This document shows positions 1-6,590 of a stretch of 25,439 bases of DNA, piece after piece (positions within the stretch are counted from its first letter, which is position 1; each line of letters opens with the position of its first letter). The notes under the pieces are model-generated. The model was not told the origin of the DNA and made no database searches. It worked only from the letters and a program-made list of their open reading frames with translations. The position numbers were made by a program, and so were the translations under genes. The DNA is taken from NCBI GenBank assembly GCA_017381835.1, contig JAFOBK010000129.1, positions 1 through 25,439 of the forward strand. Direction: 5' to 3'. The DNA comes from Oscillospiraceae bacterium (GTDB lineage Bacteria; Bacillota_A; Clostridia; Oscillospirales; Oscillospiraceae).

Positions 1-116
1 CCATCCACACTTCGAAAGTCGGGAATGCCCGATTCCGTGCTGACACCGGCGCCACCGAAGAAAACAATGCGCCGGCTCTCATCAATCCATCTTTTCAGAG
101 TTTCCAAGTTTTTCAA
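1..116 (-). CDS. Sir2-family NAD-dependent protein deacylase, N-terminal part (cut by window edge)
   Basis: The 38 visible residues read into FFGGAGVSTESGIPDFRS, the NAD-binding signature of sirtuins (GAGxSxxSGIPDFR). Sirtuins remove acyl groups from lysines in the cytoplasm, consuming NAD+. There is no in-frame ATG near the start. I chose the TTG at 116-114 because a GGAGG lies 9 bases upstream (130-126); a second TTG at 107-105 is possible. The reading frame overlaps the end of trmD by about 35 bases in another frame, so the two are probably translationally coupled and it is the last visible gene of the ylxM-ffh-rpsP-khpA-rimM-trmD unit. The zinc-binding and catalytic His regions lie outside the window, so activity cannot be judged. 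Family assignment is firm; substrate unknown. Confidence 0.85.
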   Translation of the reverse strand, partial: MKNLETLKRWIDESRRIVFFGGAGVSTESGIPDFRSVD

Positions 117-852
117 GATCTTCCGCCTCCATTTCTTTCAGCAGTTTCTTATCCTGCTTACCGGAAAGATCCAGCTTTTCATACATATCCGGACGGCGCT
201 CTCTTGTTCTGCGCAGAGCCTGCTTTCTTCTCCACTGCCGAACCTTTTCATGGTTGCCAGATGTCAGAATGGAAGGAATCTCACGGCCGTGCCAAACAGC
301 AGGACGGGTATACTGGGGGTACTCCAAAAGACCGTTATAATGGCTCTCGTCTTCGAAGCACTCAGGATCAGCCAACACACCGGGTACCATACGGCATACC
401 GCATCGGTCATAGCCATGGCCGCAATTTCACCGCCGGTGAGAACGAAATCGCCCAAGGACAACTCTTCATCCACACACTCATCAATGAACCGCTGATCGA
501 TACCCTCATAATGGCCGCAAACAAAAATCAGATTATCCAATTTACTCAGGCGGATCGCATCTTCCTGCTTAAATGTCTTACCACAAGGGGACAGATAGAT
601 GGTATGGACAGGTCCTGCTGCCTGATCACAGACAGCCTCCCAGCAGCGATACAGCGGATCTGCAGTCATGACCGCTCCCCTGCCGCCGCCATAGGGATAG
701 TCATCTACCTGATTCTGCTTGTTGGCAGTATAATCCCGAATCTGGTGCGTTTCGATTCTGATGAACCCACGCTCCTGCGCACGGCCAAGAATACTTTCCG
801 ACAGTACATCACCCAGTGTTTCAGGAAAAAGCGTAAGAATATCAATTCTCAT
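82..852 (-). CDS. trmD: tRNA (guanine-37-N1)-methyltransferase TrmD
   Basis: SAM-dependent enzyme that methylates G37 next to the anticodon and prevents +1 frameshifting. The protein begins MRIDILTLFPE, the usual TrmD opening, and carries GHYEGIDQRFID and the trefoil-knot segment LSLGDFVLTGGE, followed by the C-terminal helical domain. At 256 residues it has normal length. An in-frame ATG 6 codons upstream (870) exists, but the 852 start fits the family and follows a GAGGGG on the minus strand. It overlaps the 3' end of rimM by 11 bases, a common rimM-trmD arrangement, so translation is probably coupled. Its own 3' end overlaps the Sir2 gene. Confident call. Confidence 0.97.
   Translation of the reverse strand: MRIDILTLFPETLGDVLSESILGRAQERGFIRIETHQIRDYTANKQNQVDDYPYGGGRGAVMTADPLYRCWEAVCDQAAGPVHTIYLSPCGKTFKQEDAIRLSKLDNLIFVCGHYEGIDQRFIDECVDEELSLGDFVLTGGEIAAMAMTDAVCRMVPGVLADPECFEDESHYNGLLEYPQYTRPAVWHGREIPSILTSGNHEKVRQWRRKQALRRTRERRPDMYEKLDLSGKQDKKLLKEMEAEDLEKLGNSEKMD
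126..130 (-). promoter_or_regulatory. Ribosome binding site that decides the Sir2 TTG start
   Basis: GGAGG on the minus strand lies inside the trmD coding region, 9 bases before the TTG at 116-114. No ATG is available in the sirtuin frame, so this site is the main reason for placing the start there. Confidence 0.55.
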
Positions 853-1333
853 TGGATGCCATCCCCTCAATCAGGCGTACCTGCATACGGTTATTATCCA
901 TATCTGTATCAAGGATAAAGGCCTTTACTGCGGGAATCATATATTCCTGCTCACCCTTAACCACATAAACCTTGTTGCCGGGGTAATCCAAAACATCAGT
1001 CAGTTTGCCGATCATCTGATCATCCTGATAGACATCAATACCAATCAGCTCTGCTGCGAAAATAATATCCGGGTCAGCATCTTCACGATAGATTTCCAAA
1101 GTCTTGCCATGCATGGCCTGCGCAGCTTCCATGGTATCAATCCCCTGCAGCTTCAGAAGATTGCAGCTCTTCTGAACCCGGCAGGATTCCACTTTGTAAT
1201 CCTTGCCATCAATGCGGACACGGTCAAAGTCCAACAAAAAATCCGGGCCGTCTGCCCAAGGCAGGACCTTCATCTCGCCGCGAACACCATGGGTTGTAAC
1301 GATCTGTCCTGCTTCCAAAAACTGAAGTTTCAT
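842..1333 (-). CDS. rimM: 16S rRNA processing protein RimM
   Basis: RimM helps mature the head of the 30S subunit and binds ribosomal protein S19. The 163-residue protein shows the N-terminal RimM beta-barrel (EAGQIVTTHGVRGEMKV, residues 7-23) and a C-terminal PRC-barrel part (LIGIDVYQDDQMIGKLTDVL and VYVVKGEQEYMIPAV). Length is typical. The start at 1333 is preceded by AGGGAGG on the minus strand. A large hairpin fills the gap between khpA and this gene just upstream of that ribosome binding site. Fourth from last visible gene of a conserved ribosome/translation operon. Confidence 0.96.
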   Translation of the reverse strand: MKLQFLEAGQIVTTHGVRGEMKVLPWADGPDFLLDFDRVRIDGKDYKVESCRVQKSCNLLKLQGIDTMEAAQAMHGKTLEIYREDADPDIIFAAELIGIDVYQDDQMIGKLTDVLDYPGNKVYVVKGEQEYMIPAVKAFILDTDMDNNRMQVRLIEGMASNEN

Positions 1334-1348
1334 AAATAAACCTCCCTA

Positions 1349-1391
1349 AAACGGAAAATGCGTGGCGCATAGCGTCACGCATAAGCCGTTT
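1349..1391 (-). other. Long imperfect hairpin between khpA and rimM (possible attenuator or processing site)
   Basis: On the minus strand AAACGG (overlapping the khpA stop codon) pairs with CCGTTT. After a 3x3 internal loop, ATGCGTG pairs with CACGCAT, and CGC/GCG closes a TAT loop. The inner arm is followed by TTTTCCGTTTT, so it could end some transcripts, but the T run is interrupted. The outer stem stops just before the AGGGAGG of rimM and could instead affect its translation or RNA processing. Structure read directly; function inferred. Confidence 0.5.
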
Positions 1392-1620
1392 AATCCACGA
1401 TTTCCACCGTGACTTTTTCGCCGGTGCGCTGTGCAACGGTTTTCACGATAGTGCGAATTTCCTTCGCAATTCTTCCCTGGCGGCCAATAACCTTGCCCAT
1501 GTCGCCGGGGGCTACATGAAGTTCCAGAATCTTACCTTCCTCGTCGGAAGTCTCAGTCACAGTAACTGCATCGGGGTCATCCACCAGGTTCTTTGCCATA
1601 TACAGCAAAAGTTCCTTCAT
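1390..1620 (-). CDS. khpA: KhpA, KH-domain RNA-binding protein (YlqC family)
   Basis: Small 76-residue single-KH-domain protein; in Firmicutes KhpA pairs with KhpB and binds RNA. The KH GxxG loop is visible as GRQG in KVIGRQGRIAKEIR, and the ends (MKELLLYMAKNLVDDPDAV, VTVEIVD) match the family. The frame is open 7 codons further upstream, but the start at 1620 follows AAAGGAG on the minus strand at normal distance. It lies 21 bases after rpsP, the usual Firmicute neighbour. Confident call; its RNA targets cannot be told from sequence. Confidence 0.94.
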   Translation of the reverse strand: MKELLLYMAKNLVDDPDAVTVTETSDEEGKILELHVAPGDMGKVIGRQGRIAKEIRTIVKTVAQRTGEKVTVEIVD

Positions 1621-1641
1621 TGCGTTAACTCCTTTGCGCAA

Positions 1642-1881
1642 TTACAGTACGCCGGCATTCTTCAGCAGGCCACGAACGGTGTCGGTGGGCTGTGCGCCGT
1701 TCTTGATCCAAGCCTGTGCCTTCTCAACATCGATGTTGACGGTTGCGGGCTCGGTCAGGGGGTTGTAAGTGCCGATCTCTTCGATGCAACGGCCGTCACG
1801 GGGGGAACGGGAGTCAGCAACAACAACACGGTAGAAAGGAGCCTTCTTTGCACCCATTCTTCTCAGTCTGATCTTAACCAT
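1642..1881 (-). CDS. rpsP: 30S ribosomal protein S16
   Basis: The 79-residue protein starts [20 protein letters not shown] and contains [21 protein letters not shown], both diagnostic of bacterial S16, a protein of the 30S body needed for assembly. The start follows GGAGGTGA on the minus strand. It lies between ffh and khpA, as in many Firmicutes. Slightly short of the 80-90 residue norm, with nothing important missing. Confidence 0.98.
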   Translation of the reverse strand: MVKIRLRRMGAKKAPFYRVVVADSRSPRDGRCIEEIGTYNPLTEPATVNIDVEKAQAWIKNGAQPTDTVRGLLKNAGVL

Positions 1882-1966
1882 GGGATTTCACCTCCAAATA
1901 AATTTAAAAATAATAATCTATATCGCAAAGCGAATTGCTTTCAGCGAACTTACTCATGTGGATTCC

Positions 1967-3322
1967 TTAGAATCCGGGGAAGCCGAAGCCACCCATACCG
2001 CCCATGCCACGCATGCGCTTCATTTTCTTACCGGCACCGGGGCCGGAGAACTTTTTGATCATGGACTTCATCTGATCAAAAGATTTCAGCAGACGGTTTA
2101 CATCCTCAACCTTAACACCGGCACCGTTGGCAATACGCTTCTTGCGGCTTGCCCCGATGATATTGGGATTTTCGCGCTCCTTGGGCGTCATGGAGAGGAT
2201 AATCGCTTCTGTGCGACTCATAGCCTTCTCGTCCACCTGAACATTTTTCAGCGCACCACCGCCGGGCATCTGAGCCAGCAGATCCTGCATAGAGCCCATG
2301 GACTTCAACTGGACCATCTGATCGTAGAAATCCTGAAGTGTGAACTTATTGGACTTTAAGTTCTCTTCCAGCTTTGCGGCTTTCTCTGCATCAAATGCCT
2401 TTTCAGCCTTCTCGATGAGGCTCAGCATATCGCCCATACCCAGAATACGGGATGCCATTCTGTCGGGATGGAAGGTTTCGATATCCTCCAGCTTTTCGCC
2501 AATACCGGCAAACTTAATAGGCTTTCCGGTAACCGCACGAACAGACAGCGCAGCACCGCCTCTGGCATCGCCATCGAGCTTACTGAGCATGACAGCATCG
2601 ATATCCAGCCACTCATTAAAGCTCTGCGCTGCATTCACAGCATCCTGACCGGTCATGGCATCCACAACCAGCATGATTTCATTGGGCTTTACCGCAGCTT
2701 TGATATTCTTCAGTTCTTCCATCAGCGCTTCGTCCACATGCAAACGGCCGGCGGTATCCAAAAATACCATATCGTAGCCGCGCTGGCGGGCGTAAAGAAC
2801 CGCTTCCTTGGCGATCTGAACGGGATCAATCTGTCCCTTTTCAAAGACAGGAATACCCAACTTTTCGCCGCAGACCTTTAACTGCTGGATTGCAGCAGGT
2901 CTGTAAATATCGCAGGCAACCAGCAGCGGGTTCTTACCCTGGCGCTTCATAAGACCTGCCAGCTTACTGCCGTTGGTGGTCTTACCTGCACCCTGCAGGC
3001 CAACAAGCATCACAACGGTAGGACCGTTGGGATTGATAGTAATATGTTTTGCCTCACTGCCCATGAGCTTCACAAGCTCTTCATTGACGATCTTTACGAT
3101 CATCTGAGCAGGGCTCAATGCCTCCAGTACATCTGCACCGACGCAGCGTTCTGTGACAGACTTAACAAAGTCCTTAACAACCTTATAGCTTACATCCGCT
3201 TCCAGCAAAGCCATGCGGATTTCACGCATCGCTTCTTTGACATCGGATTCCTTCAGGCGACCTTTGCCTCTAAGCTTTTTGAAGGCAGAAGAGATTTTTT
3301 CGGTAAGTCCTTCAAATGCCAT
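1967..3322 (-). CDS. ffh: Signal recognition particle GTPase Ffh (SRP54)
   Basis: Ffh binds signal sequences and 4.5S/scRNA and delivers nascent membrane proteins to FtsY. Domain order is the N-terminal helical bundle (about 1-90), the GTPase domain (G1 loop GLQGAGKTT near residue 110, DTAGRLHVDEAL near 190, SKLDGDARGG near 250) and the M domain (about 300-451) ending in the Met/Gly-rich MRGMGGMGGFGFPGF. The length of 451 is typical. Small variations are TKLDGD to SKLDGD and an Asn after the two G1 threonines. The gene starts 3 bases after the ylxM stop. A 6-bp inverted repeat (1960-1975) surrounds its stop codon. The gap to rpsP (1882-1966) holds only the S16 ribosome binding site and a weak hairpin. 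Confidence 0.98.
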   Translation of the reverse strand: MAFEGLTEKISSAFKKLRGKGRLKESDVKEAMREIRMALLEADVSYKVVKDFVKSVTERCVGADVLEALSPAQMIVKIVNEELVKLMGSEAKHITINPNGPTVVMLVGLQGAGKTTNGSKLAGLMKRQGKNPLLVACDIYRPAAIQQLKVCGEKLGIPVFEKGQIDPVQIAKEAVLYARQRGYDMVFLDTAGRLHVDEALMEELKNIKAAVKPNEIMLVVDAMTGQDAVNAAQSFNEWLDIDAVMLSKLDGDARGGAALSVRAVTGKPIKFAGIGEKLEDIETFHPDRMASRILGMGDMLSLIEKAEKAFDAEKAAKLEENLKSNKFTLQDFYDQMVQLKSMGSMQDLLAQMPGGGALKNVQVDEKAMSRTEAIILSMTPKERENPNIIGASRKKRIANGAGVKVEDVNRLLKSFDQMKSMIKKFSGPGAGKKMKRMRGMGGMGGFGFPGF

Positions 3323-3325
3323 TAT

Positions 3326-3670
3326 TTACTCCTCTAATTCCTCGGCAGCAGCAAGAATTTTGCGTGCCAGGAGGGAAACATCTTCATCATCATGTTTTGC
3401 CAGTGCCTCAGCCATAGACATAATCTCGTGGGCTGCCTTACGGCACTGCAGATCCCGGCGAACACAGCCGGTCTTTTCTTCCATATTCATAAGCAGCGCT
3501 TCCGCTCTGCTCAAATTGTCGTGCACGCCTTGACGACTCACATTCAGCTCCTGAGCAATCTCAGCAAGGGACAAATCCTGATTGTGACGCAGGTCAAAAA
3601 ACATACGCTGGCGATCAGTCAGAAGTTCTCCGTAGTAATCGTAGAGCAGCGTCATCTGTAATGCGTCCAT
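3326..3670 (-). CDS. ylxM: YlxM/p13-type helix-turn-helix protein (SRP operon)
   Basis: A 114-residue member of the YlxM (UPF0122) family, encoded next to ffh in Firmicutes and reported to modulate the signal recognition particle. The N-terminal LLYDYYGELLTDRQRMFFDL and the helix-turn-helix SLAEIAQELNVSRQGVHDNL (residues 34-53) resemble sigma factor region 4. The C-terminal half is charged and helical. The start follows GGGGAGG on the minus strand. First gene of the operon, expressed from the promoter at 3714-3742, which is flanked by two palindromes. Autoregulation by this HTH protein is conceivable but not shown. Confidence 0.92.
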   Translation of the reverse strand: MDALQMTLLYDYYGELLTDRQRMFFDLRHNQDLSLAEIAQELNVSRQGVHDNLSRAEALLMNMEEKTGCVRRDLQCRKAAHEIMSMAEALAKHDDEDVSLLARKILAAAEELEE

Positions 3671-3683
3671 GTTTGTCCTCCCC

Positions 3684-3705
3684 TGTCAAGGACTTTTCCT
3701 TGACA
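3684..3705 (-). repeat. Palindrome A downstream of the ylxM promoter (operator or leader hairpin)
   Basis: Perfect 9-bp inverted repeat, TGTCAAGGA and TCCTTGACA around a 4-base loop. It begins about 2 bases after the predicted transcription start and ends just before the GGGGAGG of ylxM. It could be an operator, or an mRNA hairpin next to the ribosome binding site. It is nearly identical in length and arms to the palindrome at 3737-3758, with centres 53 bases apart. Confidence 0.8.
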
Positions 3706-3713
3706 CCTGATGT

Positions 3714-3742
3714 ATCATACAGCAAAGGTAAGGGTTTGTCAA
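3714..3742 (-). promoter_or_regulatory. Promoter of the ylxM-ffh operon
   Basis: On the minus strand TTGACA (3742-3737) and TATGAT (3719-3714) are separated by exactly 17 bases, a near-perfect housekeeping-sigma promoter. Predicted transcription start is near 3707. The -35 box forms one arm of the upstream palindrome at 3737-3758. Confidence 0.9.
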
Positions 3743-3758
3743 GTATTTTTCCTTGACA
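3737..3758 (-). repeat. Palindrome B overlapping the -35 box of ylxM (candidate operator)
   Basis: A 7-bp inverted repeat, TGTCAAG and CTTGACA around 8 bases, of total length 22, the same as the copy at 3684-3705. The right arm contains the -35 hexamer, so a protein bound here would compete with RNA polymerase. Confidence 0.75.
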
Positions 3759-3761
3759 CCT

Positions 3762-4403
3762 TTAAAAAATTTTATACCATCTTGAAAGCTCTGCTGTTTG
3801 GATAAATCCTAAGGATTCGTATAGGGAAATCGCCCTGCGGTTTGTTGAAGCCACTTCAAGAACAATGCGATCATTCATAAGTGCATGGGTAAGTGCTGCA
3901 AAAACATCTTTACCCATTCCTTTCTTGCAAGATGCAATGCACGCGATCTTATCCCCTGCTGCAATACCAATACCCAGCAAGTCGCCGTCGCGGTGAACAA
4001 AATAGCCATTCCCTTCCTTTAGAAGCTTGTCACCATCTTTCTCTGACATATAGGATGCATTATCCACATTTTTCATCTTCTCATTATAGATCTCTCTCCA
4101 GCGAGCAATCGTTATTTCTGTAACCGGAAACAAGGATGCATCTGTTTCAGGAATCATATCCATTGATCCCGACATTTGCAATACGCTTGTGTGGAACGGA
4201 TACATGCTCAACGCTTCATGACCGGAGGCATAGATAGTAGACGCACCGACAACTTTGCAAAACTCTACACACTCATCTAAAAAAGCGATTGGAGCCGACG
4301 CATCCCGGATTGTTACATATGCAACACCACGATAAGGAATTTCCCTCAAAACAAGGCTTCCAACTCCATTTTCAGTCGTAAACATAGGAAAATCTCGCAT
4401 CAT
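3762..4403 (-). CDS. GNAT-family N-acetyltransferase, substrate unknown
   Basis: A 213-residue protein whose C-terminal half has the GNAT fold signature: a strand DLLGIGIAAGDKIACIAS, a pyrophosphate-binding turn CKKGMGKDVFAALTHAL, then VLEVASTNRRAISLYESLGF, the typical last helix/strand pair. The N-terminal half (1-90) is not recognised and may hold a degenerate second GNAT-like unit. Start is at 4403 or the adjacent ATG at 4400; AAGGTGG precedes both on the minus strand. Its stop lies 3 bases from palindrome B, so it ends just before the ylxM promoter; no terminator separates them and read-through into ylxM is possible. No neighbour hints at a substrate. Confidence 0.85.
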   Translation of the reverse strand: MMRDFPMFTTENGVGSLVLREIPYRGVAYVTIRDASAPIAFLDECVEFCKVVGASTIYASGHEALSMYPFHTSVLQMSGSMDMIPETDASLFPVTEITIARWREIYNEKMKNVDNASYMSEKDGDKLLKEGNGYFVHRDGDLLGIGIAAGDKIACIASCKKGMGKDVFAALTHALMNDRIVLEVASTNRRAISLYESLGFIQTAELSRWYKIF

Positions 4404-4555
4404 TTCACCACCTTTCCTTTATAATACCATATGCAATAAGTATAGTCCAGCCAATTTCATTGTGCATTTTGTACATCTAAAGCGCCGTTGTTTTGTGCAA
4501 TATTAACTCAAAAGCCAAAAATTAGTCCAAAAGTTAGCTAAAGCACTTAATTTGC

Positions 4556-4583
4556 TTGAAATTTCTAAATTCTGGTGTATAAT
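4556..4583 (+). promoter_or_regulatory. Promoter of the 76-residue small protein gene
   Basis: TTGAAA (4556-4561), 16 bases, then TATAAT (4578-4583). A short leader with AAAGGAG leads to the ATG at 4622. The rest of the 218-base divergent gap (4404-4621) is AT-rich; I see no other gene or clear structure in it. Confidence 0.75.
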
Positions 4584-4621
4584 TACTCCGTTCTCATCTA
4601 CAAAAGAAAGGAGTTGCTTTC

Positions 4622-4852
4622 ATGAAGAAGATCATCTGCAAGAAGGAGTACGATACCGAGACCGCTACCCTGGTCAAGAAGTACACCTGTGGTTTCTTTG
4701 GTGATCCCGCTGGTTATGAGGAAACCCTGTACCAGACCCCCGGTGGCCTGTATTTCCTGCATGTAATGGGCGGCGAGACTTCTCCCTATCCCACTGAGGA
4801 TATCCTGCGTCTGGCTAAGACTAAGGTCAACGACTGGATGGAGAATCACTAA
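4622..4852 (+). CDS. Small conserved-looking protein of unknown function (76 residues)
   Basis: I do not assign a function. The protein begins MKKIICKKEYDTETATLVKKY and contains GDPAGYEETLYQTPGGLYFLH and SPYPTEDILRLAKTKVNDW: short strands followed by a C-terminal helix, no signal peptide, no membrane segment. From memory it resembles a family of small Firmicute proteins with the pattern Y(N/D)TETA...YEExLY...G.YFL, often near mobile elements. The gene is a self-contained unit with its own promoter (4556-4583), AAAGGAG ribosome binding site and strong terminator (4871-4901). Codons are strongly biased toward AAG, CTG and GAC, unlike the flanking genes, suggesting high expression or a different origin. 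Confidence 0.85.
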   Translation: MKKIICKKEYDTETATLVKKYTCGFFGDPAGYEETLYQTPGGLYFLHVMGGETSPYPTEDILRLAKTKVNDWMENH

Positions 4853-4870
4853 TATAACCAAGTACATCGA

Positions 4871-4901
4871 AAAGGAGACTGCAAAAGCAGTCTCCTTTTT
4901 T
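4871..4901 (+). terminator. Intrinsic terminator of the small protein gene
   Basis: A 12-bp perfect stem, AAAGGAGACTGC and GCAGTCTCCTTT with an AAAA loop, is continued by further T residues. The -35 box of the next promoter starts 2 bases later, at 4903. Confidence 0.92.
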
Positions 4902-4902
4902 C

Positions 4903-4941
4903 TTGACAAATATGTTATGATATATAGTAGATAACTATGAT
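4903..4941 (+). promoter_or_regulatory. Promoter region of the metal transporter operon, with a possible metal-repressor dyad
   Basis: TTGACA is at 4903-4908, but no good -10 lies 17 bases away; TAGATA (4928-4933, 19-base spacer) is the best partner. Alternatively TATGAT at 4936-4941 with a poor -35 would start transcription almost at the first ATG. GTTAT (4914-4918) and ATAAC (4931-4935) form an imperfect dyad over the spacer, a plausible operator for a Fur/Zur- or MarR-type metal regulator, though it does not match a consensus I can name. Confidence 0.5.
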
Positions 4942-4959
4942 TTTTAAATGGACGATGTT

Positions 4960-5841
4960 ATGAAAAAATTAACTGTATTCGTGTTGATTTTGCTGCTTCT
5001 TTGTAGTGGCTGTACTGCTGACACACAAACTTTTGATATTGTTGCCACAACGCTTCCGGTTTTCAACTTCACTGAGTTTCTTTGTGAAGGAACACCTTTG
5101 ACTGTGGGCCGTCTTGTCACGGAAAATGTATCTTGTCTGCACGACTACACCCTCCAGGTTGGCCAGATGCAGATGATTGAGCACGCAGATGTTGTTGTCC
5201 TTTCCGGTGCAGGCCTCGAGGACTTCCTTCAGGATGTACTACATTCCACACCTTGTGTCATTGACTCGTCCCTGGGTGCACACATTCATAGCCACGAACA
5301 TGCGCATAATGAAGAACTCTCCGAGGAACATGGTCATCATCACGAACAAGATCCCCACCTTTGGCTCTCTCCGCACAATGCAGCAACTATGGCACAGAAC
5401 ATCAGCAGTGGTCTATCGGATGCTTATCCAGAATATACAGACACCTTTCAGAAAAATCTCACTGCGCTTACAGCCAAACTGGATGATTTACAAGCTTATG
5501 CAGATGGCAAGCTTTCCCAGCTGTCTTGCAGGGAAATGATTACATTCCATGACGGTTTTGCATACTTTGCTGAGAGCTTTGATCTCACAATTTTGAAGGC
5601 CATAGAGGAGGAATCCGGAAGCGAACCTTCTGCTAAAGAAATTATCTCCTTGATTGACCTTGTAAACGATCACAATCTGCCTGCCGTATTTACTGAGGTA
5701 AGCGGCAGCGATGCCTGTGCCGGAATCATCAGCGCAGAAACCGGTACGCAAATATATGCTCTGGATATGGCCATGACCGGCGATAGTTATTTTGATTCCA
5801 TGTACTATAATATTGATACAGTAAAGGAGGCACTGGGATGA
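4960..5841 (+). CDS. znuA: Zinc/manganese ABC transporter substrate-binding lipoprotein
   Basis: Binds metal outside the cell and hands it to the ABC permease. Residues 1-18 are a lipoprotein signal peptide (MKKLTVFVLILLLLCSGC, Cys18 lipidated; the -3 position is Cys rather than Leu). ZnuA/TroA-family metal-site regions are visible: LHDY near residue 61, DPHLWLSP near 131 and FHDGFAYFA further on. Between them a His-rich loop (about 108-128, HIHSHEHAH and HGHHHEQ) is typical of zinc-specific members. I chose the ATG at 4960 over 4948 because it gives a standard MKK signal peptide; neither has a clear ribosome binding site, which is unusual here. Its stop overlaps the ATPase start (ATGA). Zinc is likelier than manganese, but that is inference. 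Confidence 0.92.
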   Translation: MKKLTVFVLILLLLCSGCTADTQTFDIVATTLPVFNFTEFLCEGTPLTVGRLVTENVSCLHDYTLQVGQMQMIEHADVVVLSGAGLEDFLQDVLHSTPCVIDSSLGAHIHSHEHAHNEELSEEHGHHHEQDPHLWLSPHNAATMAQNISSGLSDAYPEYTDTFQKNLTALTAKLDDLQAYADGKLSQLSCREMITFHDGFAYFAESFDLTILKAIEEESGSEPSAKEIISLIDLVNDHNLPAVFTEVSGSDACAGIISAETGTQIYALDMAMTGDSYFDSMYYNIDTVKEALG

Positions 5842-6590
5842 ATATCGGTACACATGGCGGTTTCTGCGGACATTCCTGCTGCCTCAGAATTCAAAATCTT
5901 TCTGTTAGAATCGGCAAGGATTCTATTCTTCGGGATGTAAATCTGCATCTGCATTGTGGCCAGATTGTTGCTCTGATCGGCCCTAACGGTGCCGGCAAAA
6001 GCACCCTTTTGAAAGCTGTTCTGGGTCAGCGGGAATATGACGGTGTCATTTCTTTCTCCGTTCCCGGCCAAAGAAATCGAAAGCCTATCATAGGATATGT
6101 ACCCCAAAGTCCTGCTTTTGACCCGGGTGATCCCGTTACTGTTGCGGATCTCTTTGCATGCTGTATGAGCCGCAGACCTGCTTTCTTAGGCTTAAAGAAA
6201 GGATTCCGCAACCATATCATCACTTGTTTAGAGCGGGTTCACGGCGAAGATTTAATTGACAAACGGGTTGGAACCCTCTCCGGTGGTGAACTTCAGCGTG
6301 TACTTTTGGCCCTGGCACTAGATCCTATTCCCAATATTCTTATTTTGGATGAACCGCTCTCCGGTGTGGATATTGAGGGAATGGAAACGCTGATGGGCAT
6401 GTTGGATGAATTACGTCAGGATTATGACCTTTCCATACTGATGACCACCCATGACTTTGGAATGCTCCCCAGGTATGCGGATCATGTGGTTCTGATTGAT
6501 CACGCGATAGTTACCCAGGGATCTGCTGTGGATGTTCTCACAAGCGATGGTTTCAACCGGGTATTCCGCAGAAAGGGGGCATCCCAATGA
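5838..6590 (+). CDS. znuC: Zinc/manganese ABC transporter ATP-binding protein with a Cys/His-rich N-terminus
   Basis: Cytoplasmic ATPase of the importer. It shows Walker A GPNGAGKS (48-55), the Q-loop in GYVPQSPAFDP, signature LSGGELQR, Walker B ILILDEP and the H-loop TTHD. The 250-residue length is normal. Before the ABC core lies HGGFCGHSCC (His6, Cys10, His12, Cys14, Cys15), with HLHC at 37-40; this cluster of potential metal ligands is not found in E. coli ZnuC. The start overlaps the znuA stop and follows AAAGGAGG. Its own end overlaps the permease start by 4 bases. Confidence 0.93.
   Translation: MNIGTHGGFCGHSCCLRIQNLSVRIGKDSILRDVNLHLHCGQIVALIGPNGAGKSTLLKAVLGQREYDGVISFSVPGQRNRKPIIGYVPQSPAFDPGDPVTVADLFACCMSRRPAFLGLKKGFRNHIITCLERVHGEDLIDKRVGTLSGGELQRVLLALALDPIPNILILDEPLSGVDIEGMETLMGMLDELRQDYDLSILMTTHDFGMLPRYADHVVLIDHAIVTQGSAVDVLTSDGFNRVFRRKGASQ

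Noticed and set aside
3700..3722. Plus-strand promoter from the TTGACA in palindrome A
   Set aside because: No -10 box lies 16-18 bases downstream and no plus-strand gene follows; the minus-strand promoter explains the sequence.
4404..4450. Promoter for the GNAT gene
   Set aside because: TATACT- and TATTAT-like boxes occur on the minus strand, but no acceptable -35 is correctly spaced, so I did not list one.
4598..4909. Minus-strand open frame opposite the 76-residue gene
   Set aside because: It runs through the terminator and promoter of the plus-strand genes, has no ribosome binding site and shows no family resemblance.
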